Under the pieces are notes generated by a model. It was not told the origin of the DNA and ran no database searches. It worked only from the letters and a program-made list of their open reading frames with translations. 64,000 bases of DNA from Hybos culiciformis (Eukaryota > Arthropoda > Insecta > Diptera > Hybotidae), in the NCBI GenBank assembly GCA_964007475.1, contig OZ023275.1, forward strand, positions 37,257,381 to 37,321,380. The letters are read 5' to 3'. Of the stretch, positions 40,830-52,600 are shown in pieces. How positions within the stretch are numbered: the first letter of the stretch is position 1; the number at the start of each line of letters is the position of its first letter. Both the position numbers and the translations under genes were made by a program.

Positions 40830-43800
40830 TTAATTAAAGATGAATGAGGGTATTCTAAGAAATATATATATGTTTTTACAACTTGCAGAAGATTGATCAA
40901 TTTATAAAATAATTCAAATTAATAGGAGTAAAATTTTATTAAAAAAAATATTTTTAAATCATTATTATTTTTTTTTTAATTTTTCTTATTTTAAAATTAT
41001 AATTTTCAATACGACAATTATTTTATAAAAATATTAATGTTAAATTTGATGAAATTTAAAAAAGCCTCTTAAAACTCTGATTCCAATATTTGTTATGAAA
41101 ATATTTGTGGAAAAATTTTTAAAGACCAGTATACGTACATTTAATGTATGTATAATATTTATATAACATAGAATAACATTTATTTTAACCCTCATTAAAA
41201 TAATTTTTATATCTAAAATATTGTTATATAATGGCTCATATATCTATAAAAAATGTAAATATACAAGTACATATGTATAATAACCCATATTATATATAGA
41301 GAAAATAAATTAACTTTTAACTTAAGACTTTTAATTTTTCTCTTTCAAAAATAATTATATCCTATTTTTGTTTTTATATGATTTTTGACCTTAAGGAAGT
41401 TAATCAATTAACATTTACGTTATATTAGTATTTATGTATATTATTAAGCAAGGAAGAAAATTTATAACAATCAAAATGCAAATAAAATATGTCATATGTG
41501 TGAATAAAGCTAAATTCGGAAAAATTTTGATTTTAAATTAAATTTTTTTCACATTAATATTAGTTTTGAATAGTTTTGACGAATTTAATATTGGAAAAAC
41601 TTATATTTTCGATTACGAAACTTGTGGAAATTCTCCAAAATTTAACATCAAAATATTGACGACGATTTGGCTTAATAAACTATAGAGTGTTAATATGAAT
41701 TCTGTCATCAATCCAATATTTTAATTAGATATAAAGTAATTAATAAATCCATTTCACACGTTAACTCAAAATTGCGAAAAAATTAATTTATCTGCTTTTG
41801 ATAAACTTCCACAGACATAATATGAATAGAATTTAAAGCAATATCATACAGAATTGAAATTTGAAGGAAAATTTCCAAAACGTAAAAAACTTAACATAGA
41901 ATCTTTATATAATTTCTTTAATTAAGGCCATATTAAGTTTATTATGTACAAATTTATTATATAAAGACAAAAGAAAATAAAACTTAAGGGATCCTTATTT
42001 CCATCAAAGTTAAATAATTAAGTTTTAAATTTTATTTATTTTTTTTTCCCAAAAATTATATTTTTATATAAAACAAAAGAAATATTTTCAATCATGAAAA
42101 TTTGTTAATAACAAAAAAATGAAATAAAATAGGAAATCTAAAATAATTCTGGAACTTTCTTTCTATATATAACTTAGAAAACATTATACAACTTCCTTCC
42201 TCGAACTATGTTATATACGAATTATTGTTCCTCATTATATGAAAAATTTTAATATTTTTGAACTTAATTTAATTATAATTTAATTAAATCAAATTCAATT
42301 TTAAAAGTTTAAATTAACTACAGTAAATTTTCGCACCAAATATTAGCGCCCAATTTAATTTTCGGAAAAGAGAATATAAAATTTAATGAAATAGGAAAAA
42401 TGTGAAGAAAAGTAATTAATCTCCTATCAAAATTATGTGACTAAAGTGGCAGAGTCTTTTATATATTACGAAAATTTCACATAATAAGCGCTTGAACGCA
42501 CTATTCTCAATCTTGTTACTAGAATCTTATTAAATTCATGAAGTTGATAAAAAAAATTTATCACTTTCATTTCGAGTCCTAGCTCGTCGAGTATTTGTAA
42601 TTAAAATAACATACTAAAGTCAAATGTCACACTTTTGACTATTTGAAATCTTTCTTTTACATATATCATGTGTCTCCAATCCTCATTTTCACCAACGTCT
42701 TAATATAAGTATAATAAATACAGAATATTAATATTAATTATGAAGAACGCTTTTAAGATTTGGCTTCAAAATATAAATTAATAATTTAAACAAAAAATGA
42801 AAATCTTTTAAAATGGTTGTCTCATATAAGAAAAATTACAAAGCATAATGAACAAAATTACATAATATCTGCAAAATATGGATATTAGTATAATATTTTT
42901 TCATATAATACTTATTTACTAGCAATAAAGTTATACAATATATGTATATGTATATTATATAGTCTGTATTTCTATAAAATTAAATTCAATATTCGACATT
43001 CTGGCGACATATTAGATTCCGCTAAATAAGAATTTATGGCGCCAATGGAAATCCTATGCCAAAAATTATATTAAAAAATTTAATGGCTCCAAGGATATTT
43101 TGTCGCAAAATGAAGACAAAAAGCACAAATAAAAAAGTTCCATTTATTTGATGTTGAGAATAAAGTTCTATGTTGAACATTTTCATTTAATCAAAACATT
43201 TTTTTTCAACTTTTTTTTTTTTATTTTTACATGAAAAGTAAATGTTTTCTTTAATATTATTATTATTATTATTATTTTCTTCTAAGAAAGAACAATTTCA
43301 TTTTGGTTTTTGTGGGAAAAATATTTTTGGTTTTAATGTTATTAAAGTTTTAAATTTTTAAATAAAGCCTAGTTGTGTATCATTTTTGTAGCTATATTGA
43401 ATAAAAATAAAAATTTCCTGAATAGGAAAATTTAAATGTTGTGAATATGTATATGAAGAGTACTCATGTGAGTTTGATTCCAAAAATTCTGTTAAAAAAA
43501 ATTATATAAATAAAAAGCCGATAGTACATAATTAAAACCAAACTCAAATTCAATTTTCGTTATCTAGGTTTTTCATTGATACCAATTTTTCTTGAATATG
43601 TAACGTAAACATTTTGAAAATCTTATTTCTAACAATGTCTGTAGATTTTTGTAGACTTCGAAAAAATATTATTCAAATTATAACATTCTAATTATGCAAG
43701 TATTAATCTTTCTTGTTACCCTACTTTGAATAAAATTCATTTAAATATTATATGAAATAAAAAAATAATGAATTGCAAAAATAATTTTCAAAATTTTAAT

Positions 43801-45960
43801 TATACAAAAAAAATTTCAAAAAGAATACTTAACTTAATTATTTCAAATTCATTTAATGTTAAATTTATGACCGAAATTCAATTAGAAATGTTTTCCCTAT
43901 GAAAATGTCACCCAATTAATATTTTTTGGGTAACACATTTCAATGAATTTCCAAATTAAATTGAAATTATTAAGGTTTACTTTTTTCATTTTTTTTTGGT
44001 AGATGAACAATTTTTAAATAATACATTTAAAAAAAAAACAACACAAAAACACTCTAAAAATATTAAATTAATAATTTTAAATATGTATATGTTAAACGGG
44101 TTGAAAATTGAAACTGCGATGTAGAGAATGTCAATTAGGTTATGAAACTTTTGCCTTCAAATCTTTTAAAAGAACCAAAAATATGTTTAGATATGTTTAG
44201 ATGTAAAAAAAATAAAAGTACCAGCTCTAAAATTTTTTCTACTGAAAATTAAGTATAATTTCAATCAAGACTGTAGTCGAAACTTATCTACAAGCAAGAG
44301 GAACAAAGTTTACAATGTAAAGTAAGCAATGTAGAAAAAGAGATTTTAATTTGCATTAAATTTTAATTGAAAAATAATTTTCAACGTATATTAAATTTAA
44401 CACATTATGATTATTATTATTATTAGCTAGGCTCAAACAATTTAACACACTCTCTGTGTAATATTTTATGTGTGAAGCAATTTATACTTTTTAAGGTTCC
44501 AAATAAATATATCTTTGGCGCGAAATCTTATAATTACAAGTAATGAAAAGAAAAATATCTAAATTGAAGGTAGAAATAAATAAAATATGCGTAGGCTTTT
44601 TTTTTTCTTCAAATTTATTTTTTTTCGTACATAATTTTCTGTAATTAAAAATAAAAATTTTCCAAGCTTTCAATAAAAATTATGCTAATGCTTATGTCAA
44701 GTATTTCTTAAATTGTGTGAATACCAAAATAAAAAAAAAAAATTTTATTTTTTTTTCTCATTTAAACATTTCTAATTTAATTTGTCAAGTAAAAAGTATA
44801 TATATACATTAATTTATACATATTTATTCTATAGGAATATAGTTCATATTAAAAAAAAAACAAATTGAAAATAAAGCAATTAAATTTCGATTTACTTCAA
44901 TTGTTTGTTAATTGTGTATTTAAAAATATTAATTATACTTAATAATGATTATTTTATGCAATTATGTTTGTATAATATTAAATAAAATAAAATATATAAT
45001 GAGATTTTTAAATTTATAGTAGGCAACATTTTGTTAAAATAGGATTGTGAATATTGATTGAAATCTTTACGATCCCATATATATTTATATATGATTCTAT
45101 GTATTGGGTAGGTACATTTATGAAATAAAAATGTAACTTCAATAATTTAAGCAATTCAAATCCTTGGTTTTTTTAAATTTCAGTTCGAGAAAGTTGACAT
45201 AAACCAAATGAATAGATTCTAAAATATTGACATTAATATTTTAGAATTAGAAGCGGTATTTTCTTACTTGTAATTTCAAAAAAATGTATTATATGTTACA
45301 AACTTAAGAATGTAAATTAATAATTGTAATCGCCAATTTATTTTTGTTTACTTCGAGAATACAGTGTGTTATGTTACCAAAATATAATTTATAAAGTGCA
45401 TAAATTTTTTTATATTACCATTAAAGCATTCGTAGTGTGATTTTATTCCTTATTTATTAATAATGCATTTACAAAATTTTTTCTCTTATTTTATGCGACC
45501 GATTCTTTTTCAACAATCAAATAAAATTATTATTTTTTATTTATTTCAAGGATTACATTGTTTCCCAGCCAAATGAACTATAAAATATATAAAATATTAT
45601 ATATGAAAAGGGTGAAAATAATTTTTCCATAATGAATGTATATACAAATATTTATAGTAATGATATGCTTGGGTCAAACCTTGCTGATCTTTGAATCGCG
45701 ATTTTCATAAATAATGTATGTAAGGGGCTTTAAATTAAAAAAAAGATTGTAGATATATTATGCTTTATTTTCTATATTATTAAAGGCATTTTGATTTGAG
45801 TCAAGTTTCTCTTTCCAGAATAATTTATTTGTCTATATAATTGAATTAAGGTTTAATATTTAACAACTCACTATCCCGAAAATTCTGTTGTAGATCTACG
45901 GTGTAAGATGTTTTTATGTTTTGAGTTTTGGCTCCTAAAATAATTCATATTGTATGTGTA
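40830..45960. other. AT-rich spacer with a short ATT microsatellite
   Basis: No gene is recognised. An ATT run lies at about 43255-43276. A small perfect hairpin, TTCTAAAATATT with AATATTTTAGAA, lies at 45216-45247. Confidence 0.55.
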
Positions 45961-46502
45961 CAGGGCTGGATTTACCCTTAGGCTAAGAAGGCTGAAGCCT
46001 AGGGCCCCGCTGACTTGCGGGCCCCCAAATTCGATTGTTTTATTATTTTAATATAAAAATTTAAATTTTTACTTTAAAATTTTATTTTTGAAACTAAAAT
46101 TTTCTCGAAAACACAATTGTTTTCAAATTTATTTAAAAAAAAAATAATGTTGGTGGTTAAAAAATCATATAAGAAGCTGGACTGGACAAGACCGACTAAA
46201 TGCCTTATCTTTAATGGCTATAGAATCCGAACTACTACGCGAAATGGATTTTGATTCCATTGTTGAAAATTTTGCAGAAAATAAATCTAGGAGAAGATGT
46301 TTCTAATACAAATTAATTTTTTTGATATATGAATTGTACTTCATGTTTTTATTTTATATATATGAATAAACTTAATATTATTTTCTTTTATATCAACTAT
46401 ATAACAGCAGAAAGCAAATTAATCTTTTTGTTTAAAATAAATTTATGAAAAGGCCCCATAATATTTTAGCCTTGGGCCCCCTCAAGAATAAATCCGGCTC
46501 TG
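45961..46502 (+). mobile_element. hAT transposon remnant, 542 bp
   Basis: Terminal inverted repeats are CAGGGCTGGATTTAC on the left and, read inward on the other strand, CAGAGCCGGATTTATTC on the right. Flanking octamers TATGTGTA (45953-45960) and TATGGGTA (46503-46510) match at 7 of 8, the 8-bp target duplication expected of hAT elements. The body is deleted down to the end of the transposase gene, so it is a non-autonomous fossil. Confidence 0.88.
46184..46306 (+). pseudogene. C-terminal fragment of a hAT transposase
   Basis: Forty codons remain open to a TAA stop. They contain QDRLNALSLMAIESELLRE and then VENFAENKSRR, which is the end of the hAT dimerisation domain as found in ZMYM/repressor-of-kinase-like transposases. 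The N-terminal DNA-binding part and the catalytic core are absent. There is no local start codon, so it is not a functional gene. It lies within the element's terminal repeats and in the orientation of its left end. Confidence 0.8.
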
Positions 46503-46510
46503 TATGGGTA

Positions 46511-48560
46511 CATTATAATTCTTAATAAGTGCCAATTTTTGATTCTTATATATAATTATTTAATTATATATATAAATATAATGTAATAAGATCAAAGAAT
46601 ACCAATTATAAAATCAACAATTTTTTTTTTCTTTCAACTTGGCGTCTTAATTAATTCTATATAAAATGATTAATTACAATGTCAATATTTCATTTTTTAT
46701 TTATCAAAATTAAAGTCTAAATACGAATAAAAAATCTTAAAGAAAATGACTCCAAATTATATTTTGTTTTTAGAATGACATGATATTTAAGTATAGTGTA
46801 TATCTATGTAATATATTTCAATAAATACACATATTTTAAGAGACTTATATTAAATTAAATATAATTAATAAGAACAATAATTCAATTAAAATCATTAAAA
46901 TATAACATAGATAATAATTATGATGTCAAAAACTTATATCTCTGGGGGAAAATTGTATTTATAAACAAAGAAAATTTTAGCTTTTCTTGTTTGAAAATTA
47001 CAAATAGGTATGTTCTGATGCTCTCAAAATATAATTTTTTGATTGTGTTTATAAAATGCACAAAATTTTGTAATAATTGAAGTCTAAAATTTATATGATA
47101 AATAATATATTTTTAATAGCTTTCCTGCTGTTAGAATATGAAGCTCAAAATACATGTTGATTTTAAATTACATCAGAATTTCAAAATTCAAAATAACCTG
47201 GGTATAAATTAAATTTTTTGTTCCAATAAAAAAAGGAATGTATATAATGTTGTTATCATATAGATATAGTATATAGTTATAGTTATAGTAACAATATTTT
47301 TCCACAGACATGCAAAAAATATATATACTTTTAATGTATGTAAATATAATTATGCTGTTTGCATTTATGTATTCTGTTAATTATACGAATGAGATTATAA
47401 AAAAAAATTTAATTTTACCAAATTACACATTCACATTAATAAAGAGACAGTTGAACACAACACGTAATTATGGTTTAATAATAAAAAAAATTATTAAAAC
47501 AATTTGGATTAATATTTATAGATTTTCAATGAAATAAATATCTTAATGTTAATTGAAGTGTTATATTAAAAAAAAATAAATAAAAATTCAGGTATAATAA
47601 TAATAATCAGAAATATGATAATCTAAAACCATTAATATCATAATTATCTTATTTCGCACGAGACTCAAAATTTCTCATGTGGTTTCTATTTTAGATAGTA
47701 CAATTTAAGAAATTAAATTTTCTGAATTCAATATAATAAATTTTTTTATCAGTAAATTCAAGCAAAAGTAAGTAAATTATATACCAAAGCTTTCTCATAT
47801 TATATTTAATTTAAAAATAAATGAATGTTTTCTACATGATATTTAAGTAATATAATACGGCTTATTCTATACTTTAATATAAAAAAAAAACACATAATTT
47901 CTACGTCAGTCGCTGATATATTTACAAAAGTCAAGAGAGTAGAATATTTATACCATCCTGTATGTCTTAAGTTTTTATATTTATAGCTTTTCTTGATAAT
48001 AATAACAAAATGAAAATATAACAAGGAAAAATTATTTGAAGGACACAAATTCCATAATGAAAAGGCAAAAAATAATTACTGACTAAATAAATAACTTATA
48101 TTATAATATTGTTTGCCCTTTATAAAACAATTTCAGTCTTTAATTTATAATAAACTTCTTTGTATCCGACATATATATACACATTACTTTGTATTTAAAT
48201 ATGTGATAAACTTTCAGGTCATTTGTCAACAAAATAATAAAAAATGATTACTCTTTTTTCTTTATCATCACTCTCTTTTATATTAAGTAGGTATGTATAT
48301 TACAATTGTTACGTTAAAAGCGAATTTGTTCTTAGAGGCTTTTCTTTTTTGTTATATATGTAGTATCAGAATATTAATGTCATTATCTTTCTTTACAGTT
48401 GACCAATTATTGGACTGAATTAATTGCGTATAAATTAGAAGCTTTTTTTTTTAATAGTATAAAAGAATAATAGAATAATAGTATATAAGAATAATTGACT
48501 TCTGTCATCGATGTTTTGGCAAATCAAATTTTTATATACAGCTTTGTAAGTTGTATATTT
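46511..48560. other. AT-rich spacer with one small reading frame of interest
   Basis: Mostly featureless. The plus-strand frame 47310-47537 (75 codons) starts shortly after a CCACAG acceptor-like site with a hydrophobic, signal-peptide-like N-terminus and one Lys-Arg dibasic site. I do not annotate it as a gene because the composition equals that of the spacer. Confidence 0.45.
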
Positions 48561-48604
48561 GGGGCACTGAATTATGACCGCATGAATTATGACCGCGGAA
48601 AAAG

Positions 48605-48795
48605 TTTGTATGGGCGGGCAAAATTCATTTTTAAAATGAATTTTGTCCGCGCAACAAAATGTCTTTTGTCCGCGCGGTCAAAATTCATTTTATTTATAAA
48701 TTGAGTCGCGGTCAAAATTCATTTTGAAAATGAATTTTGTCCGCACATTTTGCCGCGGTCAAAATTCATTTTTTTTTAAATTGAGTTGTTGCCGG
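48605..48795. repeat. Left array of GCGGTCAAAATTCATTTT modules
   Basis: Copies of the self-complementary module CAAAATTCATTTT/AAAATGAATTTTG occur with linker GTCCGCACATTTTGCCGCGG and AAATTGAGTCGCGG. The module period is about 80-100 bp. It belongs to the foldback element. Confidence 0.75.
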
Positions 48796-48877
48796 GAACG
48801 CGAGTATTATGCACAAAAGTTATGGAGAAGATACAATTCATTTTAAATGACTTATTTTGAAAAATGAAATCAACCCT

Positions 48878-49005
48878 CCGATAAAATATTGTGTTCTAAG
48901 CAAAAGGTAAAGGGCGCCAGCCGCAAATCCCACTGACCAACCGCTCGCTCGCCCGCAGCCCTGCTGCCCCGTTCCCCTTTTGCTTAGAACACAATATTTT
49001 ATCGG
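48878..49005. repeat. First GC-rich core hairpin (30-bp perfect arms)
   Basis: The arms 48878-48907 and 48976-49005 are perfect reverse complements; the left arm starts CCGATAAAATATTGTGTTCT. They enclose a single copy of a GC-rich stretch marked by CCGCAAATCCCACTGACCAA and GCCCTGCTGCCCC. Open frames crossing it on either strand are a consequence of low stop density in GC-rich DNA. Confidence 0.9.
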
Positions 49006-49018
49006 AATATATTGTGAG

Positions 49019-49150
49019 GTACACAAGGGGAAGGGGAGGCAGCAGGGCGGCGGGCGAGAGGTTGGTCAGTGGGATTTGCGGCGCCAGCCGCAAATCCCAC
49101 TGACCAACCTCCCGCCCGCCGCCCTGCTGCCCCCCCTTTCCCTTGTGTCT
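49019..49150. repeat. Second GC-rich core hairpin (about 62-bp arms)
   Basis: The left arm is 49021-49081 (ACACAAGGGGAAGGGGAGGC to GGGATTTGCGG) and the right arm is about 49088-49148. They pair with only a few mismatches around the centre GCGCCAG. Both arms carry the same CCGCAAATCCCACTGACC sequence found once in the first hairpin, so the second is a full inverted duplication of that core. Confidence 0.9.
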
Positions 49151-49333
49151 ACCCCACAAATATTTTATCTTTTTTACTCACATACGATAAATAGTGTCGT
49201 TTTAAAAATGATTTTAGGCCTTTTCCAAAATGATGCCGTACAAAATGTATGAAAAAGCTGTTTTTATTTTCAATATTTGTTAAGTAATATTTTTGATGAA
49301 ACTATTTCTGCATAATACAGCCGCAAATTTTGT

Positions 49334-49600
49334 CGCGGTCAAAATTCATTTTTTTTTCTAAATAGAGTCGCGGCCAAAATTCATTTTGAAAATGAATTTT
49401 GTCCGCACATTTTGCCGCGGTCAAAATTCATTTTTTTACTAAATTGAGTTGCGGCCAAAATTCATTTTAAAAATGAATTTTTTCCGCACATTTTGTAGCG
49501 GTCAAAATTCATTTGTTTTCTAAATTGAGGCGCGGTCAAAATTCATTTTGAAAATGAATTTTGACCGCCAGTCGCGGTCATAATTCATGCGGTCAAAATT
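49334..49600. repeat. Right array of GCGGTCAAAATTCATTTT modules
   Basis: Three to four copies of the roughly 80-bp module continue here in the same order as in the left array, ending at the right terminal repeat. Copies differ by point changes and T-run length. Confidence 0.75.
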
Positions 49601-49617
49601 CATGGAGCCGTATATTT

Positions 49618-52600
49618 TTCCCACTTGCAATTTTTTCGGTGACTATGTGATTATAGTATATTGACGTGTAAAAAATCGCCTTTAAAAGTCAAAAAAATTA
49701 TACAGAATCTTTTTTGCAAAACAAACAGCAGATTTATATATATTATTTTTCTTTCATAGATGATTTTGATCTAAGTTAATTTTTCATTTGAAGTTCAACA
49801 ACGCATTAAGTTGAAATAAAGTTGGAATAAAATGTGTATATGTACACATATTCTAATTAATTTGTTTTGACTTCGAAAAATAAAAAATAAAATCATAATT
49901 TATGTATATCAACAGAATATATATATTTTTGAGAAGTTGAGAATACCGATGAAATTATTTTATTTTTGTAAATATGATGAAATTTTAGTTGATTGCTAAG
50001 TAGTTAATATAAAAAAAAAAAAAATTATCATAAGAAAACCAATTTATCTATTTAAAAGTATATATTTCAAAATAAACATAATAAGATAAAAATGATATTT
50101 TGAGGGTCAAAAGTAAAACTAAATGCAATTTGTTTTACGTGAGCAAACTTATTTAGCCCGAAGTTTCAACATTTTCATCCATTTTCTAATAATGCTTTCT
50201 TTTTTTTTCTCTTTTATAAATTTATTTGAATTTATTCTAGCATTTTTTTTTTTAACTGAAATGTGATATGAATAATTTTCATTTATTATAGTTTTACTTG
50301 AAGAAATCAAAAGAAAATTTCATTCCAGTAAAAATTTTATTTTTTGTATCATATTAAAATTTTATGTAGAAAAATCTTGATCGGGTAAAAAAAATACCAC
50401 AGAACCTAAATTATGTTATTGTGGTCATGATGATTCTGAAAAATTCACAATAATCAACATCAGGACACAAATTCAAATTTTAAGATAGTCAAAATATATG
50501 TGTATTTTATGTGAATATTAAAGTTCAGAAATTATTTTATCCACCCTGAAAAATCTTAAATGCTACAGTTGTTATGAGTTTTATGTCATTATTTTAACAT
50601 TACTTTTTTTGAAATACAGTAAAATCTGAGTTTTTCTTTAAATTCAATGATACATAAAATGTCATTTGAGGATTTGATTTCAATGTGCAAAAAATAGTCC
50701 TGTTTGTTTTCAACTTCCAAAAAAAATGCGAATACTTAAAAAGGTATTTAGTGCTAAATCTAATTGAAATTTTCTTATTAAAATTTATTCTTATCAAAGA
50801 AAAAACTAGTACAGAAATTACAGCATATTTGTACCTTTGGAAGACGATTATTTTTATTCTCACGCGAATATTCAAGAGGAGAATTTCTGATTTTATAAAC
50901 TATATTCAATTTGGATAATTCAGGAAGGAGTACACACATAAGCTTGTTTGAATAAATCAGTATTAAAATAACGTAGGCAGTTGTTTTTTATGCTATTATA
51001 GATATTTCTTTCAAGTACAATGTATGTTTCCAAGTATGGTAATTTTTTTTTTTGGAGATGATCACGTGCTGAATTTTTTTTTTGTTTGTTTTCATTTTTT
51101 TGCTTTGTGTGTGAAAAAGCAAAGCAACAACATAAAAATTATTTTAAAGCATACTTATTTTGTATAAATAAGTAGTATATGTATGTTGTACGTATGGTTA
51201 TATTTTCTAAAACATGTCATCAAGAATTAAATTCTTTTTTTTTTCTAATATTTTTTTTCAAGAGATCTGAAAAATGGGTTTGAATACTGATGTTATTTTT
51301 TTGTTTTTTAAATAAAAATTATTTAAATATTATCCTTGTTTCTTCAACTTGTTTATACCAATTTAAGGATATTGAGTGTAGTTTTAAATTTGAATTAGTT
51401 GTCAATTACAACAACATTAAGAATTTTCTTCGTTTTTTTTTTTTTAATTTTATTGTTGAATAATAATTCTTTTAATTTTCAAATTAGGATTTTCGTTTAT
51501 TGAGATCATCATTTAAATAATTACCACTTTTAGTTAAGTTTGCGAATATTATTTGTAACATTTTTCTCTAAATTAAGTACTGACCTAACTATGATTATAA
51601 ATATACTTACTTACATGGAAATGAATATTCTACAATGCATTTAAATCTAACAAAATTTTCTTTACGCTTATATTAAAAATTGCTTATGATGTTGAGATTG
51701 AAAGCTATTTAAGAAAATAATGTCATAGGAAACGATAATAGTGCACTACTATAATGTATGTCTATGTACATTTACATTATTTAAATAGCTAAAATTTCTT
51801 ATTAATAAGCGAAAGCTAAATTTTTTTATTAAGTTCGTTGTTTTTCATTATAAAAATTTTCTCAAAATACACAAAACTAAAACTTATTTGAAAACAACTC
51901 ACAATAGTTTAATTCATATATCTTTAAAAGAAATAAAACCAATATTTACAAAAATAGATTTCAAAAATGAATAGTTATATAAAAATTGAACTCTATACTT
52001 ATTTCAAAAAATATTTTTTTTAAAATCATAAAAAAGTATTATAAAAAACTAAGAAACTAACAACATTGGTAATAAAAATATGGATTAAATAATAACGTAC
52101 AATCTATGCAATTTTATGTATATTTTATTAAAAGATATATTTTTATACATAACTTTTTTTTTTAATTCCGAAATTTCAGCACTTTTATATGCTTATATTG
52201 TACCTCTTATAGTTGTATGAAATATTTACTACCCCAACAAATTGCATAAAAAAAAAAAGAAAACAGATTTTGATTTAGGTCATTACTAGAATTTAAGTTT
52301 TCTGTTTTTTTTTTTTTTTAATGGAAATTGAATGATTTGCTTTTAACGATTAAGGCCTTTATACATTTATGTGTGTTTAATTAAAAGAAAATGCTAACGA
52401 AAAAGGGGCATAAAATATTATGTCTTTTAAATAGGTTCATTCTAGAAAATAATTCTAATTAATTTTTACATGTATTTAAAAAAAATTCTAGTTTCATCTT
52501 TTGGGTTTTTTTTTCTCATCTTATTTAACTTTTAAGAAACTTTAATCATTATAAATTCACTCTACCGAATAGTCTACTACCAGAGTGTTTGCAAAATGAT

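Larger units (their letters stand above)
48561..49609. mobile_element. Foldback-type DNA element with tandem palindromic modules, 1,049 bp
   Basis: The left end GGGGCACTGAATTATGACCG and the right end, read on the other strand (GGCTCCATGAATTTTGACCG), are inverted and both continue CATGAATTATGACCGCG. GTATATTT flanks both sides (48553-48560 and 49610-49617), a likely 8-bp target duplication. Inside are repeated modules of GCGGTCAAAATTCATTTT followed by its complement AAAATGAATTTTGTCCGC, on both sides of a GC-rich core. No coding capacity is evident. The 8-bp duplication suits hAT or P-type elements, and the long repeat-built arms recall Foldback/Galileo elements. The family is unresolved. Confidence 0.8.

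Noticed and set aside
48838..49252. Open frames of 62-90 codons on both strands in the GC-rich core
   Set aside because: They arise from low stop density in a palindromic GC-rich repeat. The same peptide segments appear on both strands because the arms are inverted copies.
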